From Sabulicella rubraurantiaca (GTDB lineage Bacteria; Pseudomonadota; Alphaproteobacteria; Acetobacterales; Acetobacteraceae): DNA of 64,000 nucleotides. The stretch covers positions 1 through 64,000 of the forward strand of contig NZ_JAFEUU010000010.1 of assembly GCF_017355885.1 (NCBI RefSeq), given 5' to 3'. Made by a program: the position numbers and the translations under genes. The notes below the pieces were generated by a model. That model searched no databases, was not told where the DNA came from, and was given only the letters and a program-made list of their open reading frames with translations. Position 1 is the stretch's first letter; each line of letters opens with the position of its first letter. Of this stretch, positions 32,710 through 40,296 are shown piece by piece.

Positions 32710-33414
32710 ATGTGCGGGCGCTACTTCCTCCAGCGGCCCAATGCCGAGACGGCGCAGTATTTCGAGGTGACGGCGGGCGTGCCGAACTGGCCGCCCTCCT
32801 TCAACATCGCGCCCACGCAATCCGCGCCGGTGGTGCGGCGCAATCCGGAGACGGGTGCGCGCCACCTGGATGTGCTGCAATGGGGACTCGTCCCCTCCTG
32901 GGCCAAGGACGCCAAGGGCGGCGCGCGGCTGATCAATGCCCGCGCCGACGGGGTGGCGACCAAGCCCTCCTTCCGCGAGGCGTTCCGCCGCCGCCGCTGC
33001 CTCGTCCCGATGGACGGGTTCTTCGAATGGCATGCGGGCGAAGGCCGCAAGCAGCCCTATGCCGTCGCCCTGCGGAATGGCAGCCCGATGGCGGCGGCGG
33101 GCCTCTGGGAGGGGTGGAAGGCGGAGGACGGGTCCTGGCTGCGCACCTACAGCGTCGTCACCACCGATTCGGCGGGGCGGCAGGCGCTGCTGCACCACCG
33201 CATGCCCGTGCTGCTGGAGCGCCCGGACTGGCCGCTCTGGCTGAGCGAGGAGGAGGGGGACGCCGAAGCGCTGCTGCGTCCGCTTGATGATGGGAAGCTG
33301 CGCTTCTGGCCAGTGGACCCGCGCGTCGGCCGTGTCGGCGAGAACGATGCGGCGCTGCTGGAACCCTGGGCGGACGCACCGCCCGTCGCCGGGCTGATGG
33401 ACGACCGGCCCTGA
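32710..33414 (+). CDS. SRAP domain protein (YedK/HMCES type)
   Basis: A 234-residue protein that in homologues forms a covalent thiazolidine link with abasic sites in single-stranded DNA and so shields them. The catalytic Cys2 follows the initiator Met (MCGRY), and the active-site Asn (INARAD), Glu (DGFFEW) and His (HHRMP) are present. In most homologues INARA is followed by Glu; here it is Asp. The start lies ten bases after the GMC stop. Confidence 0.9.
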   Translation: MCGRYFLQRPNAETAQYFEVTAGVPNWPPSFNIAPTQSAPVVRRNPETGARHLDVLQWGLVPSWAKDAKGGARLINARADGVATKPSFREAFRRRRCLVPMDGFFEWHAGEGRKQPYAVALRNGSPMAAAGLWEGWKAEDGSWLRTYSVVTTDSAGRQALLHHRMPVLLERPDWPLWLSEEEGDAEALLRPLDDGKLRFWPVDPRVGRVGENDAALLEPWADAPPVAGLMDDRP

Positions 33415-33417
33415 TCC

Positions 33418-33834
33418 TCAGTCGTCGCGGTGGACTTTTTCCATCCGTTCGTGGCGCTCCTGCGCCTCGATGGACAGGGTGGCGATGGGGCGGGCTTCCA
33501 GGCGGCGCAGGCCGATCGGCTCGCCGCTTTCCTCGCAGAAGCCATAGGTGCCCTGGGCGATCCGCTCCAGCGCCTGGTCGATCTTGCTGATCAGCTTGCG
33601 CGCCCGGTCGCGGGTGCGAAGCTCCAGCGCGCGGTCGGTCTCGACGCTGGCCCGGTCGGTCAGATCAGGCTCGGCGATGCCGCCGGCGGAAAGCGAGTTG
33701 AGGGTGACGCCGGCCTCACGCAGCAACTCGTGCCGCCAGCGGAGCAACTTCTGCCGGAAGTATTCCAGCTGCAGCGCGTTCATGAACTCTTCGTCGTCAG
33801 ACGGGCGATAGTCAGGCGGGAGGGTGACGACCAT
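33418..33834 (-). CDS. dksA: DksA-type transcription factor
   Basis: A 138-residue DksA/TraR protein that binds RNA polymerase in the secondary channel and, with ppGpp, retunes promoters. It has the coiled-coil region with the acidic tip (LTDRASVETDRALELRTRDR) and the globular end with CEESGEPIGLRRLEARP. Only one Cys remains of the classical four-Cys zinc finger, a variant known from alphaproteobacteria. The start chosen (MVVTLPPDYRPSDDEEF) has a GAGGCAAGG site. Lying between flgH and fliX, it keeps the flagellar-cluster position it has in relatives. Confidence 0.88.
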   Translation of the reverse strand: MVVTLPPDYRPSDDEEFMNALQLEYFRQKLLRWRHELLREAGVTLNSLSAGGIAEPDLTDRASVETDRALELRTRDRARKLISKIDQALERIAQGTYGFCEESGEPIGLRRLEARPIATLSIEAQERHERMEKVHRDD

Positions 33835-33956
33835 GTTGAACCTTGCCTCACCCCGGAAATCAGGCCGACCCGGCGCCAACCCCCACCCCAGGGCGGGCGG
33901 ACCATAGGGGGAGGCCATGCGCTCGCCAAGTGCCAATCTGCAACAACTGCATGACG

Positions 33957-34352
33957 TTACGGCGAATATGGATTTCTGCGCAAAGAATAGCGTGCCATTT
34001 CAACCTTCGCGCGAAGGCTGATCGCTTCCAGAGCTTCACGCAACCCTGGGTCGTCCCCTGCTTCGCCTCCTACTAGCAACGACAGGCGTGACAGCCTCGA
34101 CGGGTCTATCCCGCCGCGCAACAGGTCGCGGCGCAGCCCCTCCATCTCCTCGAGCAGGGCGTGTCCGCGACGGCGGGCGGCATCGTCCTCCTCCTCCGGG
34201 CTGCGCTTCGCGGCAGGGGCGACCGGCGCGGCACTCCCCGTGGCGGCCAGCGGCGCAGCCTGTGCATCGGGTAGGTGGAACCCCGCCCCGCGCTTGGCTG
34301 CTGCAAAGGGCCGTGCCCCCGGGCCGGGGGCGTAGCGGATGCCGCCGATCAT
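33957..34352 (-). CDS. fliX: Flagellar assembly regulator FliX
   Basis: A 131-residue protein. In Caulobacter FliX links basal-body assembly to the sigma-54 activator FlbD. It starts MIGGIRYAPGPG, has an Ala/Pro-rich N-terminal half and a helical C-terminal half (HALLEEMEGLRRDLLRGGID, then ALEAISLRAKVEMARYSL) matching the FliX family. It is divergent from flgI, the usual arrangement, and the sigma-54 promoter for flgI lies in the gap. It is intact even though flgH and flgI are broken. Confidence 0.8.
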   Translation of the reverse strand: MIGGIRYAPGPGARPFAAAKRGAGFHLPDAQAAPLAATGSAAPVAPAAKRSPEEEDDAARRRGHALLEEMEGLRRDLLRGGIDPSRLSRLSLLVGGEAGDDPGLREALEAISLRAKVEMARYSLRRNPYSP

Positions 34353-34434
34353 CGCCTGCCCATCCCTGCCGCCCTTCCCCGGCGGGAAACGCCAGGGGCC
34401 GGCGGATTTTGCCGGGCGCTGTGCCGGGGTGCGG

Positions 34435-34450
34435 TGGCACGCGACTTGCG
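34435..34450 (+). promoter_or_regulatory. Sigma-54 promoter of flgI
   Basis: TGGCAC (34435-34440), five bases, TTGCG (34446-34450): a perfect -24/-12 element, the only one I noticed. It lies 50 bases before flgI. Inverted repeats just upstream (CCGGC-N7-GCCGG at about 34400-34416, GGCGGGAAACGCC at 34381-34393) could be sites for an FlbD-like activator. It supports class III flagellar control through FliX/FlbD. Confidence 0.8.
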
Positions 34451-34466
34451 GAGGGAGGAACGAAGC

Positions 34467-34496
34467 ATGGGCGGAGCCTCGCTCGGATGGGTTTAA
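34467..34496 (+). other. Possible leader minicistron before flgI
   Basis: A nine-codon frame (MGGASLGWV) with a strong GAGGGAGGAA ribosome-binding site ends three bases before the flgI ATG, which itself has only a weak site. Translation could therefore be coupled from the leader into flgI. Seen in sequence; function is speculative. Confidence 0.3.
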
Positions 34497-34499
34497 CCG

Positions 34500-35590
34500 A
34501 TGATGAAACACGCGCTGCTCCTGCTGCTCTCGCTCCTCGCCGTGCCGGCGCTGGCGCAGACCGCGCGCATCAAGGACATCGCCGACATCGAGGGCGTGCG
34601 CGACAACCAGCTGGTGGGCTATGGGCTGGTTGTTGGGCTGCCCGGCACGGGTGACCGGCTGCGCACCGCCATCTTCACGCGGCAATCCCTGGTCGGCATG
34701 CTGGAACGGCTGGGGGTGAACACCCGCGACAACGAGGCGCGGCTGGACACGCGCAACGTCGCCGCCGTGATGGTGACGGCCAATCTCCCTGCCTTCGCGC
34801 AGCCCGGCTCGCGCATCGACATCGCCACCTCCTCCCTCGGCGATGCCTCCAACCTCACGGGCGGGACGCTGCTGGTCACGCCGCTGCTGGGCGCGGATGG
34901 CGAGGTCTATGCGGTGGCGCAGGGCGCGGTGGCCACGGGCGCCATCGCGGCACGGCGGTCAGCGTGCAGCGCGGCGTGCCGACATCCGCCCGCATCAGCG
35001 CCGGCGCCATCGTGGAGCGCGCCGTGCCCTACACACTCGCGGGGCGGGACCATGTGCGGCTGTCGCTCCGCAACCCGGACCTGACGACGGCGCGGCGCGT
35101 GGCCCAGGCGGTGAACCGCGCCACGGGCGGCCCGTCCGCCCGCGCCACCGACCCGCGCACCGTGCTGCTGAAGCTCGGCGGGCGTGACCCGGTCGCCTTC
35201 CTCACCGACATCGAGCAGCTTCGGGTAGAGCCGGACCAGGCCGCGCGCGTCGTGATCGAGGAGGCCTCGGGCACGGTCGTGATGGGGGCGCAGGTGCGCG
35301 TCTCCACCGTCGCCATCGCCCAGGGCAATCTCACCATCCGCATCAGCGAGACGCCGCAGGTCTCGCAGCCTAACCCGCTGGCGGGGGGCGAGACGGTGGT
35401 GGTCCCGCGCACCCAGATCGAGGTGGATGACGGGGCGGAGCGGCGCATGGGCATCCTGCGCGGCGGTGTGACCCTGGCAGAGCTGGTCCGGGGGCTGAAC
35501 AGCCTGGGCGTCGGCCCGCGCGATCTCATCACCATCCTGCAGACGATCAAGGCGGCGGGCGCCCTCCAGGCCGAGTTGGAGGTGCGCTGA
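34500..35590 (+). pseudogene. flgI: Flagellar P-ring protein FlgI, frameshifted
   Basis: Two frames together give a full FlgI. The first (from 34500: signal MMKHALLLLLSLLAVPALA, then ARIKDIADIEGVRDNQLVGY and NLTGGTLLVTPLLGADGEVY) runs normally to about residue 149; the second (-1 frame) continues SVQRGVPTSARISAGAIVER to the correct end TILQTIKAAGALQAELEVR. The join near 34948-34952 lacks one base, consistent with GGG becoming GG. As read, translation would end at 35084 with 45 wrong residues, so no P ring. The stop overlaps the flgJ start (TGATG). Confidence 0.85.
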
Positions 35591-35901
35591 TGCTGCCGGG
35601 CCTCCTCCCCATGCCGCCACGCGGCGCCGAGCAGACCCCCGCCCGGATGCGCCAAGCGGCGCAAGCCTTTGAGGCGCAGGTGCTGGCCCAGATGCTCCAG
35701 CCCGCCTTCGCCGCCGCGCAGGACCCGCGTTCCGCCTTTGGTGGCGGCGCAGCCGAGGCGCAGTGGCGCCCCATGCTGGTCGAGGCCTTCGCCGCCACGG
35801 CGGCGCGGGCCGGGCGCGGCATCGGGCTGCAGGACACCGTCTTGAATCACATGCTTCGCCTTCAGGAAGCGGCAAGGAACAACCAGGAGACTCGCCCATG
35901 A
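35590..35901 (+). CDS. flgJ: Rod-binding protein FlgJ (N-terminal domain type)
   Basis: A 103-residue protein matching the rod-binding domain of FlgJ: ARMRQAAQAFEAQVLAQMLQ followed by FGGGAAEAQWRPMLVEAFA and GIGLQDTVLNHML. Alphaproteobacterial FlgJ lacks the muramidase domain, so the length is normal. It caps the growing flagellar rod. Its start overlaps the flgI stop, so its translation would normally depend on flgI and may suffer from the frameshift there. Confidence 0.75.
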   Translation: MLPGLLPMPPRGAEQTPARMRQAAQAFEAQVLAQMLQPAFAAAQDPRSAFGGGAAEAQWRPMLVEAFAATAARAGRGIGLQDTVLNHMLRLQEAARNNQETRP

Positions 35902-36287
35902 TGGATGCCGTGATCACCGCCGGGGAACGCTTGGTCGAGGCGCTGCACGCCGAGAACGAGGCGCTCGCCGCCCTCGACCTCACGCGCGCGGCCGCGTTGG
36001 CGCAGCGCAAGATGCAAGCCTCGGACGCCTTTGCCGCCGCGGCCGCGGCCGCTTCCCGCGCCCTCCCCGCCACGCGCGAGCATGCGGAGCGGATGACCCG
36101 CGCGCTGGAGGCGCTGGGCGAGGAGAACCGCAAGCTGCTGGAGGACGCCATCGCGTTGCAGTCCCGCGTCATCGAGGCCATTGCCGGCGCAGCACGCCCG
36201 CTCAATGCGGCCCCAGGCTATGGCCGTGCCGGAATGCTGCGCCCGGCGCGGCAGGCGGCCGCCCTTGCAGTGACCACCAGAGCCTGA
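35898..36287 (+). CDS. FlgN-like flagellar chaperone (probable)
   Basis: A 129-residue, almost wholly helical protein (LVEALHAENEALAALDLTRA, ALEALGEENRKLLEDAIALQ) with a short tail GYGRAGMLRPAR. Two long helices with Leu/Glu repeats fit FlgN-type export chaperones, which often follow flgJ in alphaproteobacteria. Sequence similarity alone is weak; the call leans on the overlap with the flgJ stop (ATGA) and on gene order. Confidence 0.5.
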   Translation: MMDAVITAGERLVEALHAENEALAALDLTRAAALAQRKMQASDAFAAAAAAASRALPATREHAERMTRALEALGEENRKLLEDAIALQSRVIEAIAGAARPLNAAPGYGRAGMLRPARQAAALAVTTRA

Positions 36288-36299
36288 CAAGACCGCGCC

Positions 36300-37034
36300 A
36301 TGGATGGCGCGTCCACCGACGGGGAATGGCAGGCTCTGCTGGCGGGCGACGTGTCGCAGGCCGGCTGCCTTGCGCCGCTCTTCGGTCCCATCCTCGCGGA
36401 CGGCGGATGCGTGGTGGGGCGGCTGGCGCAAAGCCTCGACGGGCGGATCGCCACCGGCAGCGGCCACTCGAAATGGATCGGTGGGCCAGGCGATTTGCGC
36501 CACACCCACCGGCTGCGCGCCCTGTGCGACGCGGTGATCGTCGGCGCTGGAACTGTGCGTGCCGACGATCCGCGCCTGACCACACGCCTCGTCCCCGGTG
36601 TCTCGCCGCTGCGCGTGGTGCTCGACCCGTCGCGCCGCCTCGGGGCCGATTACGCGTTGTTCCGCTCCGGCCCGCCCACGCTGCTGGTTGCCGCCACGCC
36701 CGGCCCCGAGCGACATGGCACGGCGGAGGTGATGGTGGTGCCGCGGGACTCGACGGGCGGGCTCGACCTCGGCTTCCTCCTGCGCAGCCTGCGCGCGCGC
36801 GGGATGCGCCGCTTCTTCGTGGAGGGCGGCGGGCAGACCGTGTCCGGATTCCTGCTGGCGGGGCTGCTGGACCGGCTGCACGTCACCGTCGCGCCACTCA
36901 TCCTCGGCTCCGGCCGCCCGGCCTTCTGCCTGCCCGAGGTGGCGCGGATCGAGGACGGAATGCGCTTCCGCTGGAGCGTGCACGACATCACCCCCGACGT
37001 GTTGTTCGACATCGCGCTGGAGCATCCCGCGTGA
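36300..37034 (+). CDS. RibD C-terminal domain (dihydrofolate-reductase-like) reductase
   Basis: A 244-residue stand-alone reductase of the RibD_C/DHFR-like fold, without the deaminase half of RibD. Recognisable parts are GRLAQSLDGRIATGSGHSKW, CDAVIVGAGTVRADDPRLTT, VVLDPSRRLG and MRRFFVEGGGQTVSGFLLAG. Such proteins reduce ribosylamino-pyrimidine or pterin-like compounds with NADPH. It is the first gene of a five-gene operon and overlaps the next by 4 bases (GTGA). The true substrate is unknown. Confidence 0.75.
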   Translation: MDGASTDGEWQALLAGDVSQAGCLAPLFGPILADGGCVVGRLAQSLDGRIATGSGHSKWIGGPGDLRHTHRLRALCDAVIVGAGTVRADDPRLTTRLVPGVSPLRVVLDPSRRLGADYALFRSGPPTLLVAATPGPERHGTAEVMVVPRDSTGGLDLGFLLRSLRARGMRRFFVEGGGQTVSGFLLAGLLDRLHVTVAPLILGSGRPAFCLPEVARIEDGMRFRWSVHDITPDVLFDIALEHPA

Positions 37035-37996
37035 ACCGCGCGCTTTGGCACGTCGCCCCGGGCGTGGCGGAGTTGCGCCCCGCTCCGGAGCCCGCGCCGC
37101 GCGAGGGCGAGATCGTGGTGCGCGCCCTCGCCTCCGCCTTGTCGCGCGGGACGGAGCGGCTGGTGCATCACGGCCGCGTGCCGCCCTCGCAGCACGCCGC
37201 GATGCGCGGGCCGATGCAGGAGGGCGAATTCCCCTTCCCGGTGAAATACGGCTACTGCGTCGTGGGCGAGGCGGGGGACGGGCGCCGCCTGTTCTGCCTG
37301 CACCCACATCAGGAGCGCTTCGCCCTGCCCGCAACGCTCTGCGCGACGGTGCCCGACGCGGTGCCGACGCGACGCGCCGTGCTCGGCGCCAACATGGAGA
37401 CGGCGCTGAACGCGATCTGGGACGCCGCGCCCCTGCCAGGGGAACGGGCGCTGGTGATCGGCGCCGGGGTGGTCGGGCTGCTCTGCGGCTTCCTGCTGGC
37501 GCGCATCCTGGGCGTCACCGTCACCGTCACCGACCGCGACCCGTCGCGCCGCGCCATCGCGGAATCCTTCGGCACGCGCTTCGCCGCGCCGGAGGAAGCG
37601 CCCGACGAACAGGAACTCATTCTCCATTGCAGCGGCAGCGAGGCGGGGCTGCGCCTTGCACTGGAGCGCGCGGCCTTCGAGGCCCGCATCGTCGAGGCCT
37701 CTTGGTTCGGCGATGCGGAGCCCGCGTTGCCGCTGGGTGCGCGCTTCCATCAGCGGCGCCTGCGCCTCCTTTCCACCCAGGTCGGCAGCGTGTCGCCGGC
37801 GATGCGCGGCCGGCGCAGCCATGCAGAGCGCATGGCGCTGGCGCTTTCCCTGCTGGACGATCCGCGCCTCGACGCGCTGCTTGGCCCTTTCGTGCCCTTT
37901 GCCGAGCTGCCAGACCGCATCGGCGCTCTGCTCGACCCGCCACACGGCGCGCCGCAGCCCCTCTGCCCCGTCATCCTCTACGGAGATCCCGCGTGA
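37031..37996 (+). CDS. MDR-superfamily dehydrogenase without zinc ligands
   Basis: A 321-residue protein of the zinc-alcohol-dehydrogenase superfamily with GTG start. The Rossmann part is clear (GERALVIGAGVVGLLCGFLL, about residues 138-157). The catalytic-domain position where MDR enzymes carry a zinc-binding Cys reads LSRGTERLVHHG (Ser), no GHE motif is seen and the structural four-Cys lobe is absent. So it is probably zinc-free, or a non-classical reductase. Similar proteins are often annotated as BchC-like. It overlaps both neighbours. Confidence 0.7.
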   Translation: MNRALWHVAPGVAELRPAPEPAPREGEIVVRALASALSRGTERLVHHGRVPPSQHAAMRGPMQEGEFPFPVKYGYCVVGEAGDGRRLFCLHPHQERFALPATLCATVPDAVPTRRAVLGANMETALNAIWDAAPLPGERALVIGAGVVGLLCGFLLARILGVTVTVTDRDPSRRAIAESFGTRFAAPEEAPDEQELILHCSGSEAGLRLALERAAFEARIVEASWFGDAEPALPLGARFHQRRLRLLSTQVGSVSPAMRGRRSHAERMALALSLLDDPRLDALLGPFVPFAELPDRIGALLDPPHGAPQPLCPVILYGDPA

Positions 37997-38397
37997 TGTT
38001 CAGCCTGACGGTCGTGGACCACATCATGGTCGCGCATTCCTTCCGCGGCGCGGAGTTCGGCCCGGCGCAAAGGCTGCACGGCGCGACCTTCGTGGTGGAG
38101 GCGGAGTTCCGCGCGCCGCGCCTCGACCATGCTAATTTGCTGGTGGACATTGGCCTAGCGAAGGACGAGCTGCGGAAGATCCTTGCCGCGCTGGACTACC
38201 GTAACCTGGACGAGGAGCCGGCCTTCGCCGGGCAGAACACCACGACCGAGCACCTGGCCTTCCACATCCATGGTCTGCTCTCCGCCGCCTGCCGCGACGG
38301 GCGGCTCGGTGCGGGCGGCGAGGGGGTGACGGCGATCAAGGTGCTGCTGCGCGAAAGCCACGTGGCCTGGGCGGCCTATGAGGCGGCGGTCGCGTGA
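37996..38397 (+). CDS. 6-pyruvoyl-tetrahydropterin synthase-like protein, altered metal site
   Basis: A 133-residue T-fold protein of the PTPS/QueD family: MFSLTVVDHIMVAHSFRGAE, then LHGATFVVEAEF, TTTEHLAFHIH and a C-terminal VLLRESHVAWAAYE. In the canonical enzyme the motif CxxxHGH supplies the catalytic Cys and two zinc His; here it reads AQRLHGAT, so the Cys and the second His are missing, while the first His (AHSF) and the substrate-binding Glu (RES) remain. It may bind a pterin or do different chemistry. Start and stop overlap its neighbours (TGATG). Confidence 0.75.
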   Translation: MFSLTVVDHIMVAHSFRGAEFGPAQRLHGATFVVEAEFRAPRLDHANLLVDIGLAKDELRKILAALDYRNLDEEPAFAGQNTTTEHLAFHIHGLLSAACRDGRLGAGGEGVTAIKVLLRESHVAWAAYEAAVA

Positions 38398-39425
38398 TGC
38401 GCATCGCCCTGCTCGTCCCCGGCCCGTTCAGCGCCACCTCCGGCGGTTACATCTATGACCGCCGCATCCTCGAAGGGCTGCGGATGCTGGGCCATGAGGT
38501 CCGCGTGCTGGAGCTGAAGGGGCGCTTCCCCACTCCCGACGACGAAGCGCGCCACTCGGCGGCCGAGGCCCTGGCAACGCTGCAGCCCGGCGAGGCGGCT
38601 GTGATCGACGGGCTCGGCCTGCCGGCCTTCGACCCCGCCTCCCCCGCGCTGCGTCGCGCCGTGGGCCTCATCCACCACCCGACCTCGCTCGAACCCGGGG
38701 TGGACAAAGCAGTGCAGGAGGCGCTGGAGCGGCCGCTTTTCGCGGTGCTGACGCGGCTCATCGCCACCTCGCCCCTGACGGCGCGCGGCCTGCCCGCCCT
38801 GGGCGCCGATCCGGACCGCGTGGGGGTGGTGGAGCCCGGCACCGACCCGGCGGCGCGCGCGCCGGGCAACGGGGCGGAGCGGGTGCGCATCCTCGCCGTC
38901 GGCTCGCTGATCCCGCGCAAGGGACATGACGTGCTGCTGCGGGCCCTGGCGCGGCTGACCGACCTCGACTGGGAATTGCGCATCGCCGGGCCGGAGGCCG
39001 ACCCGGTCCACGCCGCGACGCTGCGGGCCCTGGTGGGGGAACTCGGGCTCGAAGGGCGCGTCACCTTCCTTGGCGCGCTGGGCGGGGATTCGCTGGAGTT
39101 GGAGTATCAGTCCGCCGACATCTTCGCCCTGGCGACACATCACGAAGGCTACGGCATGGCGGCGGCCGAGGCCCAGGCGCGCGGCCTTCCGCTGGCCATC
39201 TGCACCGGCGGCGCCATCGCCGAGGTGGTGGGGCCGGGCGCGGCCATCGTGGCGGCACCGGGCAATCACGACAGCCTGTCGCGCGGGCTGCGCCGCGTCA
39301 TCATGGACCCCGATCTGCGCGCCCAGATGGCCGAGGCCTCCTGGCGTGCCGGGCAGCGCCTGCCGCGCTGGGAGGACCGTGCTGCCCTCTTCGCGGAGGA
39401 ATTGCGGAAGGCTGGGCATGGCTGA
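38397..39425 (+). CDS. Glycosyltransferase family 4
   Basis: A 342-residue GT-B glycosyltransferase. The N-terminal domain starts RIALLVPGPFSATSGGYIYD with the acceptor-side glycine loop; the C-terminal domain has RILAVGSLIPRKGHDVLLRA (about residues 161-180), IAGPEADP and the E-x7-E motif HHEGYGMAAAEAQARGLP (about 244-261) that binds the sugar nucleotide. It shares a base with the end of the PTPS-like gene, so a sugar is probably added to the product of the preceding enzymes. Donor unknown. Confidence 0.82.
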   Translation: MRIALLVPGPFSATSGGYIYDRRILEGLRMLGHEVRVLELKGRFPTPDDEARHSAAEALATLQPGEAAVIDGLGLPAFDPASPALRRAVGLIHHPTSLEPGVDKAVQEALERPLFAVLTRLIATSPLTARGLPALGADPDRVGVVEPGTDPAARAPGNGAERVRILAVGSLIPRKGHDVLLRALARLTDLDWELRIAGPEADPVHAATLRALVGELGLEGRVTFLGALGGDSLELEYQSADIFALATHHEGYGMAAAEAQARGLPLAICTGGAIAEVVGPGAAIVAAPGNHDSLSRGLRRVIMDPDLRAQMAEASWRAGQRLPRWEDRAALFAEELRKAGHG

Positions 39426-40296
39426 AGGCTTCGACGCCGACTGGCTGTCCCTGCGCGAACCCTTCGACGCCGCCGCGCGGGACGAAGGGCTGGCGCGCAT
39501 CCTGGCCGCGCATCTGCGCGCGGCGCGGCCGCATCTGCTCGATCTGGGCGCCGGAACTGGCAGCCTGACCCGCTGGCTCGCTCACTTCATCCGCAAGCCG
39601 CAAAGCTGGACCCTGGCCGACGCCGATCCCGACCTCATGGCCCGTGCCTTCGACACGATGCAGGAGGCGGCGTGGGAGATGGGCTGGGCCGCGACCTGGC
39701 CGGGCCGCAAGGCGCTGCTGGTCCATGCCCCCGCCGGGGCATGGAGGATCGAGGGGGTGCTGTACGACCTTGCCGGGGCGCCGCAGGGCCTGCCACTGGA
39801 TAAGGTCCACGCCGTCACCTGCACCGCCCTGTGCGACCTCGTTTCCGAGGCCTGGGTGGAGCGGCTGGCCACCGTGCTGGCGGCGCGGCGCCTGCCCTTC
39901 TACGCCGCGCTCAACGTGACGGGCCGGGAGCGCTTCGCCCCGCCCCACCCGGCAGACGCGCTGGTGGCGCGCGGCTTCGGCCGCGACCAGCGTCGCGCCA
40001 AGGGCTTCGGCGGCCCGGCCCTGGGACCCGCTGCCCCTGCCGCCATCGCCCGCGCCTTCAGCCGTCACGGCTATGCGGTGCACCGCGCCGCCTCGCCCTG
40101 GCGCATCCACCGGCGTGAGGGAGAGATGGCGGGAATCCTGGCCGCCGGCCATGCCGAGGCCGCGCTGGCGCATGAGCGGCGCGACTGGGCCAAGGTGGAG
40201 GCTTGGCGGGCGGCGCGGCTCGACCAGGCCGCGCGAGGGCAGCTCGCCGCGACGGTCGGACATGAGGATGTGCTATGCCTCCCCGCCGCGACCTAG
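39418..40296 (+). CDS. Class I SAM-dependent methyltransferase
   Basis: A 292-residue protein with motif I HLLDLGAGTGSLTRWLA (about residues 40-56) and the acidic residue after strand 2 (TLADADPDLMARA). The remainder (ALLVHAPAGAWRIEGVLYDL, VTCTALCDLVSEAWVERLA) is typical of a family usually found next to this kind of GT4 gene; the substrate is not known. It overlaps the glycosyltransferase end by 8 bases, closing the five-gene operon. Confidence 0.8.
   Translation: MAEGFDADWLSLREPFDAAARDEGLARILAAHLRAARPHLLDLGAGTGSLTRWLAHFIRKPQSWTLADADPDLMARAFDTMQEAAWEMGWAATWPGRKALLVHAPAGAWRIEGVLYDLAGAPQGLPLDKVHAVTCTALCDLVSEAWVERLATVLAARRLPFYAALNVTGRERFAPPHPADALVARGFGRDQRRAKGFGGPALGPAAPAAIARAFSRHGYAVHRAASPWRIHRREGEMAGILAAGHAEAALAHERRDWAKVEAWRAARLDQAARGQLAATVGHEDVLCLPAAT

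Noticed and set aside
34467-34496. The leader ATG as the true flgI start
   Set aside because: The frame stops before flgI, and the signal peptide begins at the ATG at 34500/34503, so it can only be a separate minicistron.
36300-40296. The pterin-like operon as queuosine or riboflavin synthesis
   Set aside because: QueE, QueC, QueF, RibA, RibE and the deaminase half of RibD are absent, and the QueD homologue lacks its catalytic motif.
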